DNA of 64,000 nt from Cyanoderma ruficeps (taxonomy: Eukaryota; Chordata; Aves; Passeriformes; Timaliidae): contig VZDJ01000056.1 in NCBI GenBank assembly GCA_008694505.1, positions 11,496,093-11,560,092 of the forward strand, given 5' to 3'. Below are positions 1 to 12,600 of the stretch, piece by piece (position 1 is the first letter of the stretch; each line of letters starts with the position of its first letter). Made by a program: the position numbers and the translations under genes. Under the pieces are notes generated by a model that saw only the letters and a program-made list of their open reading frames with translations, was not told the origin of the DNA and did no database searches.

Positions 1-939
1 TGGCTGTAGGGATACAGCAGGAGCCTGGAGAAAGGCTGTGTGAACGAGGAGCCTGAAGCCTTACATCCACCCTGCTGCCAACCAGGCTGGGAACAGCCTC
101 CTGGCTCTTCTGGTACTTTGTTTGAACTTCTGAGCTGCTACTTTAGGCGCTGCCTTTGAATAGCTGAATTTATTTTTTTGTGTGTTCCGTTGCTTAGTGA
201 CGACAAGAGGAAAAACAGTCACTGCAGCTCATGTGGGTTTATTACTGATAAGTTAGCATCTCTAATACAGAAATGTATTTTTAATAAGACTAATGAGCTG
301 TGATTCCTGACTTTTGCCAGGCAGAATGTTAAATAAACTGTGTTGCTGCATTGGGTATAGAGCCTGACAGCCTGAGGGGTTGGATGTTACCTCAGGCCAT
401 GTCTTGAATGTCTGTGCTTGTGCAGGCTGTTGTTTGAGGGTATTTTATGCTGCTGCCCCTTCATTAGGTGAGGACTTTCTCCTATTTTTTTTCCCCGTTT
501 TCCGTAGTAATAGAAGGGATTTGATTTAAAACTAAACTGACAACAACAACAGTGGAAAAAATCCAAAGCAAAACCCCCCCATCCTGACAGAGTTTACCTG
601 CTGAAGTACAGAATTTCCAAGCTGGAAGTGCAGAAACCAAGTCTGTCTGCCTGGGCAAGCGCTGGAACATGTTCCCATTTTAGTCTGGTACTGTTTTTGA
701 CTGGGACAAGTTATAAATTTTCTGGTCTTGCATCAGATGTTGGCAGCAGCAGTTAGTTTTTATCATTCATGGGGCAGCATTCCTGTTACTCAAAAAAGCA
801 TTCGTCTGATCGAGAGCTTTTTGGAATTTGTTTATAAAGCTTTCCTTGCCGCTGGAATATTCGGAGAGCGTTAGCAGCAGGAATCCAGATAATTGTGACT
901 GGCTGCAGCCATGCCTGTGTTTGTTCCATGTTTTTCCAG
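1..939 (+). other. Intron upstream of the first exon in the window
   Basis: This is the 3' part of an ITPR1 intron. I see no exon, RNA gene or recognisable transposon. It ends in a pyrimidine tract and AG directly before the exon at 940. Small open frames on both strands here show no family resemblance. Confidence 0.7.
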
Positions 940-1055
940 ATTGCCTGTTCAAGCTGTGTCCCATGAACCGCTACTCGGCGCAGAAGCAGTTCTGGAAGGC
1001 AGCAAAGCCAGGAGCCAACAGCACCACGGATGCCGTGCTGCTCAATAAGCTGCAC
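940..1055 (+). CDS. ITPR1: ITPR1 exon, residues ~55-93 (exon 5 equivalent)
   Basis: The exon begins with the last two bases of an Asp codon and then reads [18 protein letters not shown], an invariant stretch of the suppressor (first beta-trefoil) domain that damps IP3 affinity and contacts the channel gating machinery. It follows a tttttccag acceptor and ends in LLNKLH before a gtgagt donor. It holds 38 full codons and ends in phase 0. The start codon would lie two exons upstream, outside the window. Confidence 0.95.
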
Positions 1056-4000
1056 GTGAGTATTCCCCTCCTCACCCTCACCCTCAGCACTCACACCCAT
1101 CCTGCTTGAAATTAGGGTTCCCAGCCAGCCTGGCACGGAGTGTGCGCAGAAATAAATCAGCCTGCAAGGTTCCTGCGGAGACGTTCGCTCCAAGTCTTCA
1201 GTCCTCTGATTTGTGACAGAATCATGGAGTAAGCTGAGTTGGAAGGGATTCACAGGGATCATCCCAGCTCCTGGCCCTGCACAGGCACCCCAGCAATCCC
1301 ACCCTGTCCCCAGGAGTGTTGTCCAGTGCTCAGGCAGCCTTGGGGCTGTGCCCATTCCTTGGGGAGCCTGGGCAGTGCCCAGCACCCTCTGGGGGAAGAG
1401 CCTTTCCCTAAAATCCAACCCAAACCTCTCCTGGTGCAGCTCCAGCCATTCCCTGGGTTCTGTCCCTATCAGAGAAAGTGGGCAGAACCCCCTCCTGCTC
1501 AAGGCCTGTGTCCATGGCACTGGGGTAGCCCCGGGAGCTTTTGTCTTTAACCTGTGATAGAGATAATGGTGCTCCAGGGGAGCATTTTGGGTGTAAAAAG
1601 CATAAAAAAGGGACCTTTGAAACAATTGCACAGAAGAGTTCCAGCACTGCGTCTCAGCATGGGAAATCAGGAGCTGCTGGTCTGATCAATCTATTGGGAC
1701 TGCTCAAACAAACATCTCTGCTGTTGATACATGGAAAGGTTGATGGGTAATTATGAGTAATTATAAGGCCAGACAGCCTCTCCTTCCGTATTAGCTTGGA
1801 GTATTTAATATTTTCTGGGTAAAATGTTGACATTCAGCAGCTGAAAACTCAGTAAGGCAGTTGATTGCTGTTTTTAGAGCTCCTATATAAAAAAAAAGCC
1901 AACTTAACTTAAATACCATCTGTTGACTTCAGAGTTAAATAAACTCAGTGTTTATGTTAAAATTACATAGCTGGAGTACTTCATGTCAAAATTACAATTC
2001 TAAATATTTTTAGGTTCTTTAAGCCTATATTAAGCTCATTGTAGCCTGGAATACGAAATGGCCCCGTAGGAGAGTGTCACTTGCTGATTGCCATATGGCT
2101 GCCTCGCTCCTGCACTTCACAAAGGCCCACTGGTGGACTCCTTCTGCTTCAAGAAATGTATTTATAACCCAAAAGTACCAGCTTGGCAGGGACAAAGCTA
2201 TTTCGGTAGCACAAAGCTCCCTCACCTGGGCCGTGTTCCTCATGTTGATAAGGGGAGTAGGCTGTGGCACCAAGGTGAGGGTGATGGGGGTTCTGGGATT
2301 CAGGAAAAGGGAGAGTTCATGGGTTTGAACAGAAAATAGAGTCTAGATACTGCAACATGTAGAAGAAAAAGGTTTTGGAATTGCCCTGGATTGCATTCTA
2401 GTGTGGAGTTGTCTCCCCTTCCCTCAGTACATCCCAGTGCAGGTGTTTGGGGCCTGTCCCTGCTCATCTGACCCTTGACCCTTTTGTGCCAGAGTCCTGG
2501 AAATGCAGGATGAGCTTCTTCCAGGGTGAGATTTTTCCAGCATTAGCCTGAGCCCTGTAATGTTTGCATAGAAATGTCCCACCAAGACCTGCTCGATTTG
2601 GAGAAAGGATTTGAGTGCCTCACAGTTTTATTGGGGTTTGTTTAATCTGCATGGCTTGGACATGGAGGCTGATGGGCTGAATCAGGTCTGCAGTGACCCA
2701 GGGCTTGAAAACAGCTGTGTCCCATGGACATCACTCATAGCAGGACTTCTCCCTGCCAGTCCTGTGTGTCCATGGGTCAGCTTTTCCACTTGCTGGCACA
2801 TGGAGTGCTCCAAACCCCCGTGCCTGTGCTCACAGCTGTGAGCTCTGCCCAGGAGGAGGTTTCTTTATCAGTGCGTTTCTTTATCAGTGCGTTGCATTTC
2901 CAACGCAGCTGATGATGCAAGATGTCTTCATCATCATCACCACTTGCCTTTTTTGGCTTCTGTTTGTCTGCTGGTGGAATTTATTGTCTGCCACGGAGCG
3001 CTCCATGCTGAGGTCAGGTTATTTTAAGTTAATGCCATTTAAGGGATTTCAAATCTGGGACACTTGTCTCTCTCTGTGGTCGCAGCATCTGAGCTGCTTG
3101 AGGAGCTGACATCTAGTGGCCAGAGAAGTGGTTTTCCTGGAGTGACTCTCAGGTTTGGGAGGTGCTTTTGAAGTACATCCCAAGTCCTGGTTGTACTTTC
3201 ACAGAAAGAATTGTTTTGTGTGTTTCTAATAAACGTGGCACCCAGTGTGGCAGAGCAGTCCTGGCTGTGGTTGCTGTTACTTGGGAGGGCTCTGGTGACT
3301 TGAAGAAGCCTTTTCTTGACAGAATGCTTGGAAATCAAGCAAAAAAAAAATTGTATTTTAGTAATACAGAGAAAATTGTGTTGCATTGCATGGCTGAATA
3401 ATGTTTTGAATTTGAAAGAGCAGCTGTGTCTCAGGGTCTCCTGGAGTAAGAAGCCAGTTTTCATACCTAGCACAGCATCTGAAAACAGCAACTTTGAGTG
3501 AGCTGGATCTGGTGAAATTCTCTAACAGTGTGCAAATAGCTGTTCCTTTGTCCTGGTACTTCACCTCACTATAGTGAGGAGCTGTGGGCACTTCTCCAGG
3601 AGAAACCTGGACCCACCACAGTCCTTGAGACCTGAGAACCAAACCATAATCCTTGATGTTCAGCCTCCTAAAAAGTCCAATTGTAAATTGCTCTCCACCT
3701 CCAGATAGCAGTTAAAGCAAATACGAATTTATGTTTTTAATTCAAAACATCATCTTGCCTGTAAAGTGAAGTTCTTTACCAAATGAAATTGTTTAAAACC
3801 AGCCTGGGCCAAATAACTCACTTTTAAAACAAGAACGGCAGGAGGCTCATTGTTAATTATTAATGAGGCCTTTGTGTCATTATAATAATTTGATTTTGGG
3901 AGGGATTTCCCTTTCTTTTCCCTGCCAGTGTGGTGCAGGAATGCTCAGCTGTGGATCCATCACCTCAGGGAGCACAAGCCCAGGGGTGGGGAGTGGGGAA

Positions 4001-4520
4001 CTCTCCAATCCAGAGCTGCATTTGTGTGTGCCTTCCCAGTGCCCCTGCTGCACGGGGAGGGGCACTGGAGGCTCCAGGAGGGCAGCTGGAGCCTGCATTG
4101 GCACAGGAAAATAAATAATCAGAGTTGAGTCTCTCTCATTCAATTTGTGTAGAAGTCGGTAGAAAGGAAAACAGAGTTCCTGGCTGGAGTTGTTACCCAT
4201 CCCTTTTTCACCTTTCCCTCTCTCCCTAGGTATCTGCCTTCTGTCTTGTCTGAGCTTTTCATCTCGTGTCTTATTCCAGGATTTTGTCCAGTTGTACCCA
4301 AATTACAGGTTACTTAAATGATGTGTGTCTATCTCCCCAAACAGTTGAAAAAGGGAATTGAAAATTACACTGTTGGAAGCTGGAAGAAGAGGAAATTAGG
4401 CTCTTTCAGATGCTTGCTGTTTTTCCAGTCCTTTGAAATAATCTTGAAGAAAAGGGAGTTTCATAAAAGCCCCTTTTTCTAAAACACTCAGCAATTGAAC
4501 TGTTCTCCTTTTAATTTCAG
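1056..4520 (+). other. Intron, 3.5 kb
   Basis: The only recognised content is an antisense CR1 fragment at about 1218-1530. A short direct duplication (ctttatcagtgcg, twice) lies at about 2863-2892. The rest is unique-looking sequence with no exon-like open frame flanked by splice sites. Confidence 0.6.
1218..1530 (-). mobile_element. CR1 LINE 3' fragment
   Basis: The + strand begins agaatcatgg and continues with a degenerate 'ttggaagggat' then 'ggatcatcc', the reverse complement of a CR1 3' end, so the element points to the minus strand. Degenerate copies of the usual downstream motifs (cctggggagcctgggcagtgcc, tccctaaaatccaa) follow. It is 5' truncated, as is normal for CR1. The right boundary is approximate. 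The long antisense open frame seen here is a shadow of this repeat. Confidence 0.75.
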
Positions 4521-4607
4521 CATGCGGCGGATTTGGAAAAGAAACAGAACGAAACTGAAAACAGAAAACTGCTGGGAACAGTCATCCAGTATGGGAATGT
4601 CATCCAG
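4521..4607 (+). CDS. ITPR1: ITPR1 exon, residues ~94-122
   Basis: The exon encodes [19 protein letters not shown] and ends GNVIQ, part of the suppressor beta-trefoil. It has 29 codons and phase 0 at both ends, between a ttaatttcag acceptor and a gtaggc donor. The sequence matches vertebrate type 1 receptors without a visible change. Confidence 0.96.
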
Positions 4608-5328
4608 GTAGGCTGTGGACATCTGTGCAAGCTGGAGAGGATTTAGTTGAAAATTCCCTGCTCAGTGGACTTCAGATTTCTGGGATTCGTGGTCAGGAGT
4701 CTGTAGTTTTGCCAGGTTCCACCATCCTCTGAAGTGGGCTCCTGGGTGTTATATCTGTGATGAGGTCAGTTTTCTGTTAGGGGTTAATTGTGTTTGGTTT
4801 TGAGGTCACCATCAATTGTTTTCTTCAGAAATACTTGTTAGAGCCCTCATTCGAGGGCTTGTTAGAGCCCTCATTAGAGTCATTGGAAGGTGGCACATGC
4901 ACAGCACCAAATATCCTCTCTCAGTGAAATGTTGACATTTAAATCATAAACTGACAGAGAGAAGGAAAATCAATAGGAATAGTTGCATTTTCTGTTAGAT
5001 GAGACCAAGCAAAGCAAGAGAAGAGCAGGAAGAGCCACTCAGTCCCCAGCATTTCACAAGCTTTGGTCCTGGGTTTTTTTGAGCAGGTTGTTGTAAGTGA
5101 TGAGGGCATCTCCATGTGTCTGTCTCCTAGCTGGGCAGGGGCCGGTTGGATTAACTGGAGGTGTTTTGCTGTGTCTCAGTGTGGGTGGGATTGTGCCTGA
5201 ATCCATCAGCATGTGTCCATAGTCCAGTCTGCAGTCCTGTGTAGCATTGCGGTTGTCTCACGCACGCTCGGGTGATTGAGGGGAGGAAGAGGAGCATTCT
5301 TAGAACTGAACTCTGATTCTTATTCTAG

Positions 5329-5487
5329 CTGCTTCACTTAAAAAGTAACAAATACTTAACAGTAAATAAGAGGCTTCCAGCTCTGCTAGAGAAGAATGCA
5401 ATGAGGGTGACCTTGGACGAAGCTGGAAATGAAGGCTCCTGGTTCTACATCCAGCCCTTCTACAAACTGCGCTCCATCGGGGACAGT
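5329..5487 (+). CDS. ITPR1: ITPR1 exon, residues ~123-175 (MIR repeat)
   Basis: The exon encodes [20 protein letters not shown], the first MIR-type hairpin of the suppressor beta-trefoil, and ends with KLRSIGDS. It has 53 codons and phase 0 at both ends. The acceptor is ttattctag and the donor gtaagt. The LHLKSNKYL signature is shared by all IP3 receptors. Confidence 0.97.
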
Positions 5488-6317
5488 GTAAGTGCTGGCA
5501 GCAGGATCCTCACACATCCCTTGGGGCACAGCCCGCATTTGGGAGGCCTGTCTTGCAATTAATGCAATGCACAGATCTCCCAGTGCGTGATGATGATGCA
5601 GGAAACAACCTTTTTGCTATGCTGTCATGAGGGGGAGGAAAATTGCTATGGTAACTTGTATTTTGGAAACGTGGAATGATCTAACCATTGGAGGGAATAA
5701 GGGACCTAATTAGGCTGGCCTTGCACAATTCCTGCTCAATTCAAAATGGTAGGAAGTGTTGAGCTCCTTCAGGAGGTTTGGAAGGAATAATTAGCATCTT
5801 GGTTTTCAGTGTTGTCAGCTCAGAATCAAAATTCTTCATCACCTTGTATGTGAGGCGTGAGGTAATAAGGAAGTGAAGTGCTCCTGTTCACGGGAAATCT
5901 TGAAATGCATTGCCATTTTAATCCCTTCCTTTGCAACATCTGAGTCACTTGGGTGTAGAATCTTCCTAAAAGCAGGAAGTCACAAGCTTCAGTGTGCTCT
6001 GGGGGTCAGCCCAGGTATATTTGGTACCTAAACACGGTGAATTTATCATTATCCTGTAGCCCCCTCTGTACCAGAGCTCAGCCTGCTTCTTCTGCAAGGC
6101 TCTGAGTCCAGTAGCAAAGGGCTTTTTGCCTCAGTGACTGAGTTTGGGCAGCTAAACTCTCAACCAAACAGGATCCTGGTGGAATACCCAGCCTGGCATC
6201 TCTCCAACCTGCAAAAAGGTGATTTCCTCCCATCGCTCCCATTAAAAAAAAAAAAAAAAGGGAAGAAAAAGAGCTTTCTCAGGGTGCAAATTTGTCTGAT
6301 GCTGCACTTCTCTGCAG

Positions 6318-6416
6318 GTTGTCATTGGAGACAAAGTAGTCCTGAATCCTGTCAATGCTGGCCAGCCTCTCCATGCCAGTAGCCATCAGCTCGTGGATAA
6401 TCCGGGGTGCAATGAG
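6318..6416 (+). CDS. ITPR1: ITPR1 exon, residues ~176-208
   Basis: The exon encodes [20 protein letters not shown] and ends NPGCNE, closing most of the suppressor trefoil ([14 protein letters not shown] motif). It has 33 codons and phase 0 at both ends, between ctctgcag and gtaagg. A poly-A run about 70 bp upstream (6243-6259) lies in the intron. Confidence 0.96.
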
Positions 6417-6931
6417 GTAAGGGCACTCTGGCACAGCTGGAGCAGCTGTACAAACCCCTCTGTGCTTCAGCTGATGTTTGTGCATGGTTCAGAATTCAGC
6501 AATTGGTTGGTACCCGTGGCACTGCTTAGGAATTGTTATCCTGGTCATCAGTGACTTAAAAGAAAAGTCTTGGAGCTTTCTGCTTTCTCTTGGGCGCTGG
6601 CAGAGGTTTGAGTTGGATCTCTTTTGCATGATGAAAAACAAGTTGTTCCTTCAAAAATCACGAGTTGTGGCACAGTGATGTGCCCCGTACTAGTCACTGT
6701 GGAGAAAATTAAATCTACCAGCACAGATGTGTAACAAGTGGCTTCCAAGCAAGTCAGCTCTGAAATTACTTCTTCTGGAGCAGACACAGAAAGGACTTTC
6801 CTTCTCTAGAGCAATGCAGCCAGGCCTGCAGTGTCCTGGTGAAGAATGTCTAGAAAATAGGACAGTGGCTCATGGCAGGATCTTGTACAGGCACGGGACA
6901 GTGGGGCTGATGGTTTGAGTTCTCCTTCCAG

Positions 6932-7015
6932 GTCAACTCAGTGAACTGCAACACCAGCTGGAAAATCGTGCTCTTCATGAAATGGAGCGACAACAAGGAC
7001 GACATCCTCAAAGGG
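6932..7015 (+). CDS. ITPR1: ITPR1 exon, residues ~209-236
   Basis: The exon encodes [20 protein letters not shown] and ends DILKG, joining the suppressor domain to the IP3-binding core, which in mammals begins near residue 224. It has 28 codons and is separated from the next exon by only 84 bp, the shortest intron in the window. Confidence 0.97.
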
Positions 7016-7099
7016 GTGAGAGGCAGAGCTGTGGCTGTCTGCAGCTGGGGCCCTGCTGGGCACTGCCCCTGCTGACCCTGCTGTGCCTGCCTTTGGCAG

Positions 7100-7246
7100 G
7101 GGGACGTGGTGAGGCTGTTCCACGCAGAGCAGGAGAAGTTCCTGACGTGTGATGAGCACAGGAAGAAGCAGCACGTGTTCCTCAGGACCACGGGCAGGCA
7201 GTCGGCCACGTCTGCCACCAGCTCCAAAGCCCTGTGGGAGGTGGAG
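7100..7246 (+). CDS. ITPR1: ITPR1 exon, residues ~237-285 (IP3-contact loop)
   Basis: The exon encodes [20 protein letters not shown] and carries RTTGRQ. Codon counting puts R265, T266, T267, G268 and R269 in this loop, the residues of the beta domain known to contact the 4-phosphate of IP3. All are present, so the binding pocket is intact. It has 49 codons; the acceptor tttggcag is followed by GGG GAC and the donor is gtgagg. Confidence 0.97.
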
Positions 7247-8483
7247 GTGAGGACTGAGCCCAGCCTGGGGCTGGCTTGGTACAGACAATTGCTCCTTCTG
7301 TTTAAAAACAGATCTATCTGGGTTTCTCCCTTTTGTTTTCCTGGTGTTGCAAGTTGAAATTTAAATTCCTTCCCTTGCTGTGCTTTCTGTGTGCAGGCAC
7401 AGTGGAGCTCTGCTCTCTGACGGTGCAGCACAGAGCTCTCGAGTTCAGGTGCTTTACAGTTCAGGGAAAGGGCACAGAGAAACATCAATGAAGTCATTTT
7501 CTTACCAGTCACTGAAGTTAAATAGCAGCTTATAATTTCCACTGTCCTGCTGAGTGTACTGAAGGCTCTATTTTTGGTGTGGAATAATGTGATTATGTAT
7601 ATCCTCATCTGATAGGAGGCTGCACCCCATTGCTAGTCTGTCTGAACTGGCTTTTTATATTCACTTGGCTTTTAAACAGAGTGACTAACACCTTGGCCAT
7701 CACTGGCTTCTGAAAATAGCCTCAATCTGTTGGCATTATTAGCATTGGTTTATGATTTTAAATTTGATTAAATTAGGAACTGCATGTAAGAATCAAAAAA
7801 TAAATTGTAATGATGGATAGGTGTTTCTGTATTCCTTTTCCAGAAGTATCTGCTGTGACATTCAGCTTCTCCTGTATTTCAAATGAAAGTCTGCCTGTAA
7901 TTAGCATTACTTGGGCATGTTATCAGTGTGTGGTAACTGTCCATGCATGTGCAGTTACCAGGCACAGGTGAGGCAGTTCTTCCCTGGCAGGTACAGGTCG
8001 GCTGTGGTGAGTTTTCTGTAGGAATCAGGTGTATCCACAGGGCAGCCATATACCCACAGAGCAGCCAGTATGGGCCCAGGGGTGTTGGAGGCTCTGCTTG
8101 CCTCACTTTGTCAGTAAATATAAATACTAGTTCTTTTGTGTACAGCATTATTGCATTTGAAATATTTCCAGGTGTCTTCCCTCAGCCACTTTAAATAGTC
8201 AAAAATTTAATTACAGCCACAGGGTAATGGATTTGTTGCCTTTTCTTGGGGTTTGTTTCAAGACCTGGCAACACATGCACATAGAGAGCACCTTCTTTAA
8301 TTCGTTCATCAGCTGAGGTGAACTATCCCAGCCAGCTCAGAGCATTCCCTGCACCGTCCTGCTCACTTTTGTCTTTTCTCAGCCCCTGCTTGTGTTTGCT
8401 CTTGGCTGCCCATGAAAGGAGGCAGATCCTGCTGGGCAGGGGGCTGTGTGTGCTGCATTCCAGGTGTGTCCCTGTCCCTGCAG

Positions 8484-8579
8484 GTGGTGCAGCACGATCC
8501 CTGCCGAGGGGGAGCTGGCTACTGGAACAGCCTCTTCAGGTTCAAGCACCTGGCCACGGGGCACTACCTGGCAGCAGAG
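8484..8579 (+). CDS. ITPR1: ITPR1 exon, residues ~286-317
   Basis: The exon encodes [20 protein letters not shown] then [12 protein letters not shown], a MIR repeat of the second beta-trefoil. It has 32 codons and ends exactly where mammalian S1 is inserted (before residue 318). The donor is gtacgt. Because it ends in phase 0, it can join either the S1 exon or the exon at 13052. Confidence 0.97.
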
Positions 8580-9600
8580 GTACGTGGGGCTGGGCCGGCA
8601 CCTCTGCCTGCCCTTGCACTGTTGCTCTCCTCCTTCAGCACCTCCTCAAAATCTGTCTTTTCCCACCCTAAAACTGGACACGGGGAGGGGAGGAGAGCGG
8701 TCGTTTGGATTAATACAGAAATAGGTGCTAAATGTAGGAAATGAGATGAAAGAGCTGAAAGGGTCCCCGTGGTTTGGGGTAGTCGTGAGCTGATTACACT
8801 TTCTGTGTGAATTCTGGAGTCGAGAACTTCTGCTGCAAAGAATAGGCACTAAATAGTATCCTGTCATGTGGGCACTGGAATCAATGTGACTTTATTAGCT
8901 GATGAATAAATGGTAAATGACTGAGAGCCTTTGGGGGAAAATGAATTCAAGTGTTGGTAATTTCTCTTGAATCACTGATTTTTGAGCAGAACTGAGTATA
9001 AAATGAAAACATTGACTTCAGACCAGTCTGTAAGAACTGCAGATAGAGAAAAGTCCAGATTAAATGTCCCACTTTATATTCTTCTGATAAGCAGATTGGA
9101 AAACCAGAAGTATTTTGTCACATGCACACTGCAAATCCTTTTCAGTAGTGATCCAGTGTTGAGCTTTTCCAGTAAATCTCGGGTTTTCTAATCACCCAAA
9201 ACAAAAACATGCTCTTAGATCACGCAGGAATATCCCAGAGGAGAATGCTCACCTGATCCCTGGTTAGAATAATGTTTGTTCTAAAAGATTTCCCCAAGCC
9301 AGTAATTCCTAGTTGGAAATTCCGCTTGGAATTTAAACAACAAAAAGAAATCATAAACCGGTTAACTCTCTACTCTTGCTCCTGTAGTGATTCTCCTGAA
9401 GGAGAGACATCTCCCTGCATGTTTGCAGGTCGTTTAGCTGTGATTTGCAGCCTGGTGAGCCATGCTGGGTTTGGGCAGTGTGCTCTGCATGCCTGCTGGT
9501 GCTGCAGCACTGCAGGGTGACCAGGAGAGTTTAGGTGATGCTCAGGCTGTTTCCCACTTGCAGCTGTGCTGGAGTTTTGACTGTGATTCTGTTCCATCAG

Positions 9601-9645
9601 GTAAACCCTGACTATGAGGAAGATGACCTGGAGTGTCAATCCTCA
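9601..9645 (+). CDS. ITPR1: ITPR1 alternative exon S1, residues ~318-332
   Basis: This 45-nt exon encodes VNPDYEEDDLECQSS, aligned residue for residue with mammalian S1 (15 residues, V-D-P-D-F-E-E...). The acceptor is gttccatcag and the donor gtaagt. Phase 0 on both sides makes it a skippable cassette, as known for type 1 receptors. It is more acidic than the mammalian segment (EEDD). Inclusion lies in a loop of the IP3-binding core; the sequence alone does not show tissue use. Confidence 0.93.
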
Positions 9646-12600
9646 GTAAGTACAGGCAAGGGTATGGTCCTGCCCCTGATTGAGGAGGGCTTAGGGCTGA
9701 CCTGGCCAGTGCCCAGCTGGTCCAGGCTTCCTTGTTAGTGAACAAACTAAAAACCTGAGAATGCTCCGGAGGCTTTTAAGGCCTGTGCAAGGAGTGGGTG
9801 TTGACACCTTAGTGAGGAACCCACTTGGAGCTGAATGAGCACATTACCTGAACCCCCCTCAACTCCTCCCTTTGTGGCCTCTTTTTCTGTCTTCCTGTTT
9901 TCCTCAAGCTTTGCTTCCTTGGGGCACTGTCCTGCCAAGGGCTGGAAATCAAATTGCTCAAGGTGGCACCAGATGAGAATGGTCCCTGAGGGAATGTCCC
10001 CCAGTGCTGTGCCTGTCTGACCTCTGTGGTTGAGCAACGAATTCACTGTCATTGCACCTTGTCTCAGCAGAGCAGGAATGGCACAGGGAGGGTGATTCCA
10101 GTGCCATCCCTCTGATTTTCCTGTGGGAGCCAGTCTGTGTTGTCAGTAAATGTTGTTGTGTCAAAAACCGAGTGTGTGGTGCTTTGTATTGACAGAAGCT
10201 TCTCTTTGGTGTCAGAGGGAACCAGCATTGCTTCAGTAGTTGAACACGGAGAAAACAGGAACAGCACTTTCCACTGTGGGTTTTATTTATTTAGTTGGAT
10301 TTGATCAGAGGGTTATGCAGCTTTCTTGGTCATTTATCCTGTGTTATGGAAGATTTGCACCATTTGGATATGACAAAGAGCTATTCCTTCCGTCCTTAGG
10401 AGATGAATGTGACGCTTGGAAATCCTGCAGGGTGCATTTTTCCTCCTAAAAGGATTTTTTATTATAGCCTGGCCATTAAAATGCTTCCCTTGCCCTCAGA
10501 TATTGAGCTGTTTTCCTGATGGCTTCTTGGTGGCATTGGCAGCTTGACTGCATTAAACATGGTAAAAAACTGAACAAACCCCAGCCATAGCTATTGTCTG
10601 GGCTGTGGGGGGAATCCAATGCCGAGATGTTTTGTTAATTTTTTGGAAGTTAATCAATGTCGAGGGCCCTGATGTAGACCCCCCTGCTCCTGTGATGTGT
10701 CCTGCTGACACGTGCATGGATAACATTCATGCAGTGTCTCAGCTCTCTGGTTTTTCCCTGCTCTGTCTCTTTACCACTAGATGGCAAAAACAGACCAGCA
10801 AGAAGGGGCCCAGGAGCGCATTATTCAGCTCTGACAGGAAATTGCCACATCGTTCATCATTCCCTGCTGACAGGAGGGTGTAGGCTGCTTTACCCAACTT
10901 TATCCAAACTCCAGCTTGATCCAAGTGCAAGGTGTCCGCAGGGTTCCTGTGCACAGCTCAGGGTTTGATTGTTGCTTTCTCCTTGTCCCTCTGAGGGCTG
11001 TGCAGGAAGGGTTTCCATGGGTGAGGTGCCAGCTCCACCTTCCAGCAGTAAAGGGTGTTGCTCTTGTCACCTTTGGGGCTGAATTTCAGTGCTCCCCGAG
11101 TTGTCCCATTTCCTGTTTTTGGCTTTACTGCTCATGTTCAGCTTTGCCACAGTTTGAAGAAGTGACCTGAAGGACAAGCTGTGAATGCAGAGCAGCTGGA
11201 TCCCTCCCTGTGTTCCCTCCCCTTGCTGGGGGGATGATGGAGACAGCTGAAATTCGGAGAATTCATTCCAAGTGAGCGAATTTCTCCCAGAATTTCTCTC
11301 CAGATGGACTCTGAGTGTAGAGTTGCTCCTTCCCTTGAAGGCACACTCCCAAAGTGTATTTCTGTTCCATACAGATAACTGCCTGTTACAAAATCAGACT
11401 TTAAATGTCACTGCTTTGCAGCCAAGTTCATTGACTGCAAATATGTTAACTTGGGAGTATCCTGAGGCACAAGCAACACTGGATACCTTTTCCATCTGCT
11501 TCAGGATGGCAGTGCCTTTCAGCAGGACTTTGACAGGCAGGTGCCTGAGTGCTGACTCCCTTGGGTGCCAGCATCACAGAGAAGCTGAGAAATTGGTTTC
11601 TTGGTCACCTTGAAAATTGCAGCCAGGATTTAGGTGGTTGTACATGGACAGCCGGTTCCTGTGTGCCAGGACAGGGAGCAACTTCTTCAGGGGCTTGTGG
11701 TAGTTGGGACTTCCCTAGGAAAGGGTTTGGAGAAAGTTGTTGTTCCTTTTTCTCGGTTCATCTTTGTTTTTCCCTACCCTTTTGTCCTTTCATCTGAAGC
11801 CCCGGGGTTTGTGTCTTTACTTTGCTGAAGGAGGGTGGGGATTTGCTGGCACCTTGGGAATAAAGATCCTTCTGGTGCCCTGGCCTTTGGAACACGTTTT
11901 TGTGCTTGAGAGCAGCACAAGCTGTAGTGTGAACAGCAAGACTTCCAACTCCTTGATTGGCTTTTTGTTTCTCTTGCCTGGGATTGATGGATGTGGGTCC
12001 ATTTTTGCTGCTGGAGCTGATTATTTCCCAGCAAGGTTGTTGGTACACGGTGTGGCCGGGCTTTTACATTTTCAGCTTATTAATTACGTGGTTAGAGGGA
12101 TAATTGCAATGTGTGGGATATGTTTGGAGAGCTGGTAGCGTGAGGATTGGGGATCTCAGCTGATGTGTGTGATCAGAAACCAGTCAGAGCTCCCAGTGTG
12201 AGGTGAATGGCTGAGGGGGTTTGTGTCTCTGGCACTGTCTGTGAGCCGTAAATTCTGTGTGGAGGGGGAATTCCTGTGCTGGTACTCAGGAGTTACACCG
12301 AGGAGTGGTTGGCCAGAGCAGCAGCTGTCAGTGTTCCTGGTGTCCTGCAGCCCAGTCTGAAGGAATGCCCCTCACACCCCAGCAGATATTCCCATTTAGG
12401 GAAAGGTTTAGCACTCACCCCTTGCTGTTCTTATAAGGTAAAGGACCCAGAGACTTCTTTGCTGTCCTGGCAGTAATTGGCTCATGCCAACACAAAAACA
12501 CTGATAGTGTCTTTTACCTGTTCCTCCAAAAAATAGCTATTCTCCGTTGGGCTGTTTGCCAAAAAACCCACCCAAATCGGTCAATATTTAAGGGAGAGCA

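Noticed and set aside
786..1631. 281-residue open frame on the minus strand
   Set aside because: It overlaps a CR1 fragment in its body and runs across the end of the first exon's antisense. No family resemblance was seen, and low stop density follows from GC-rich repeat DNA.
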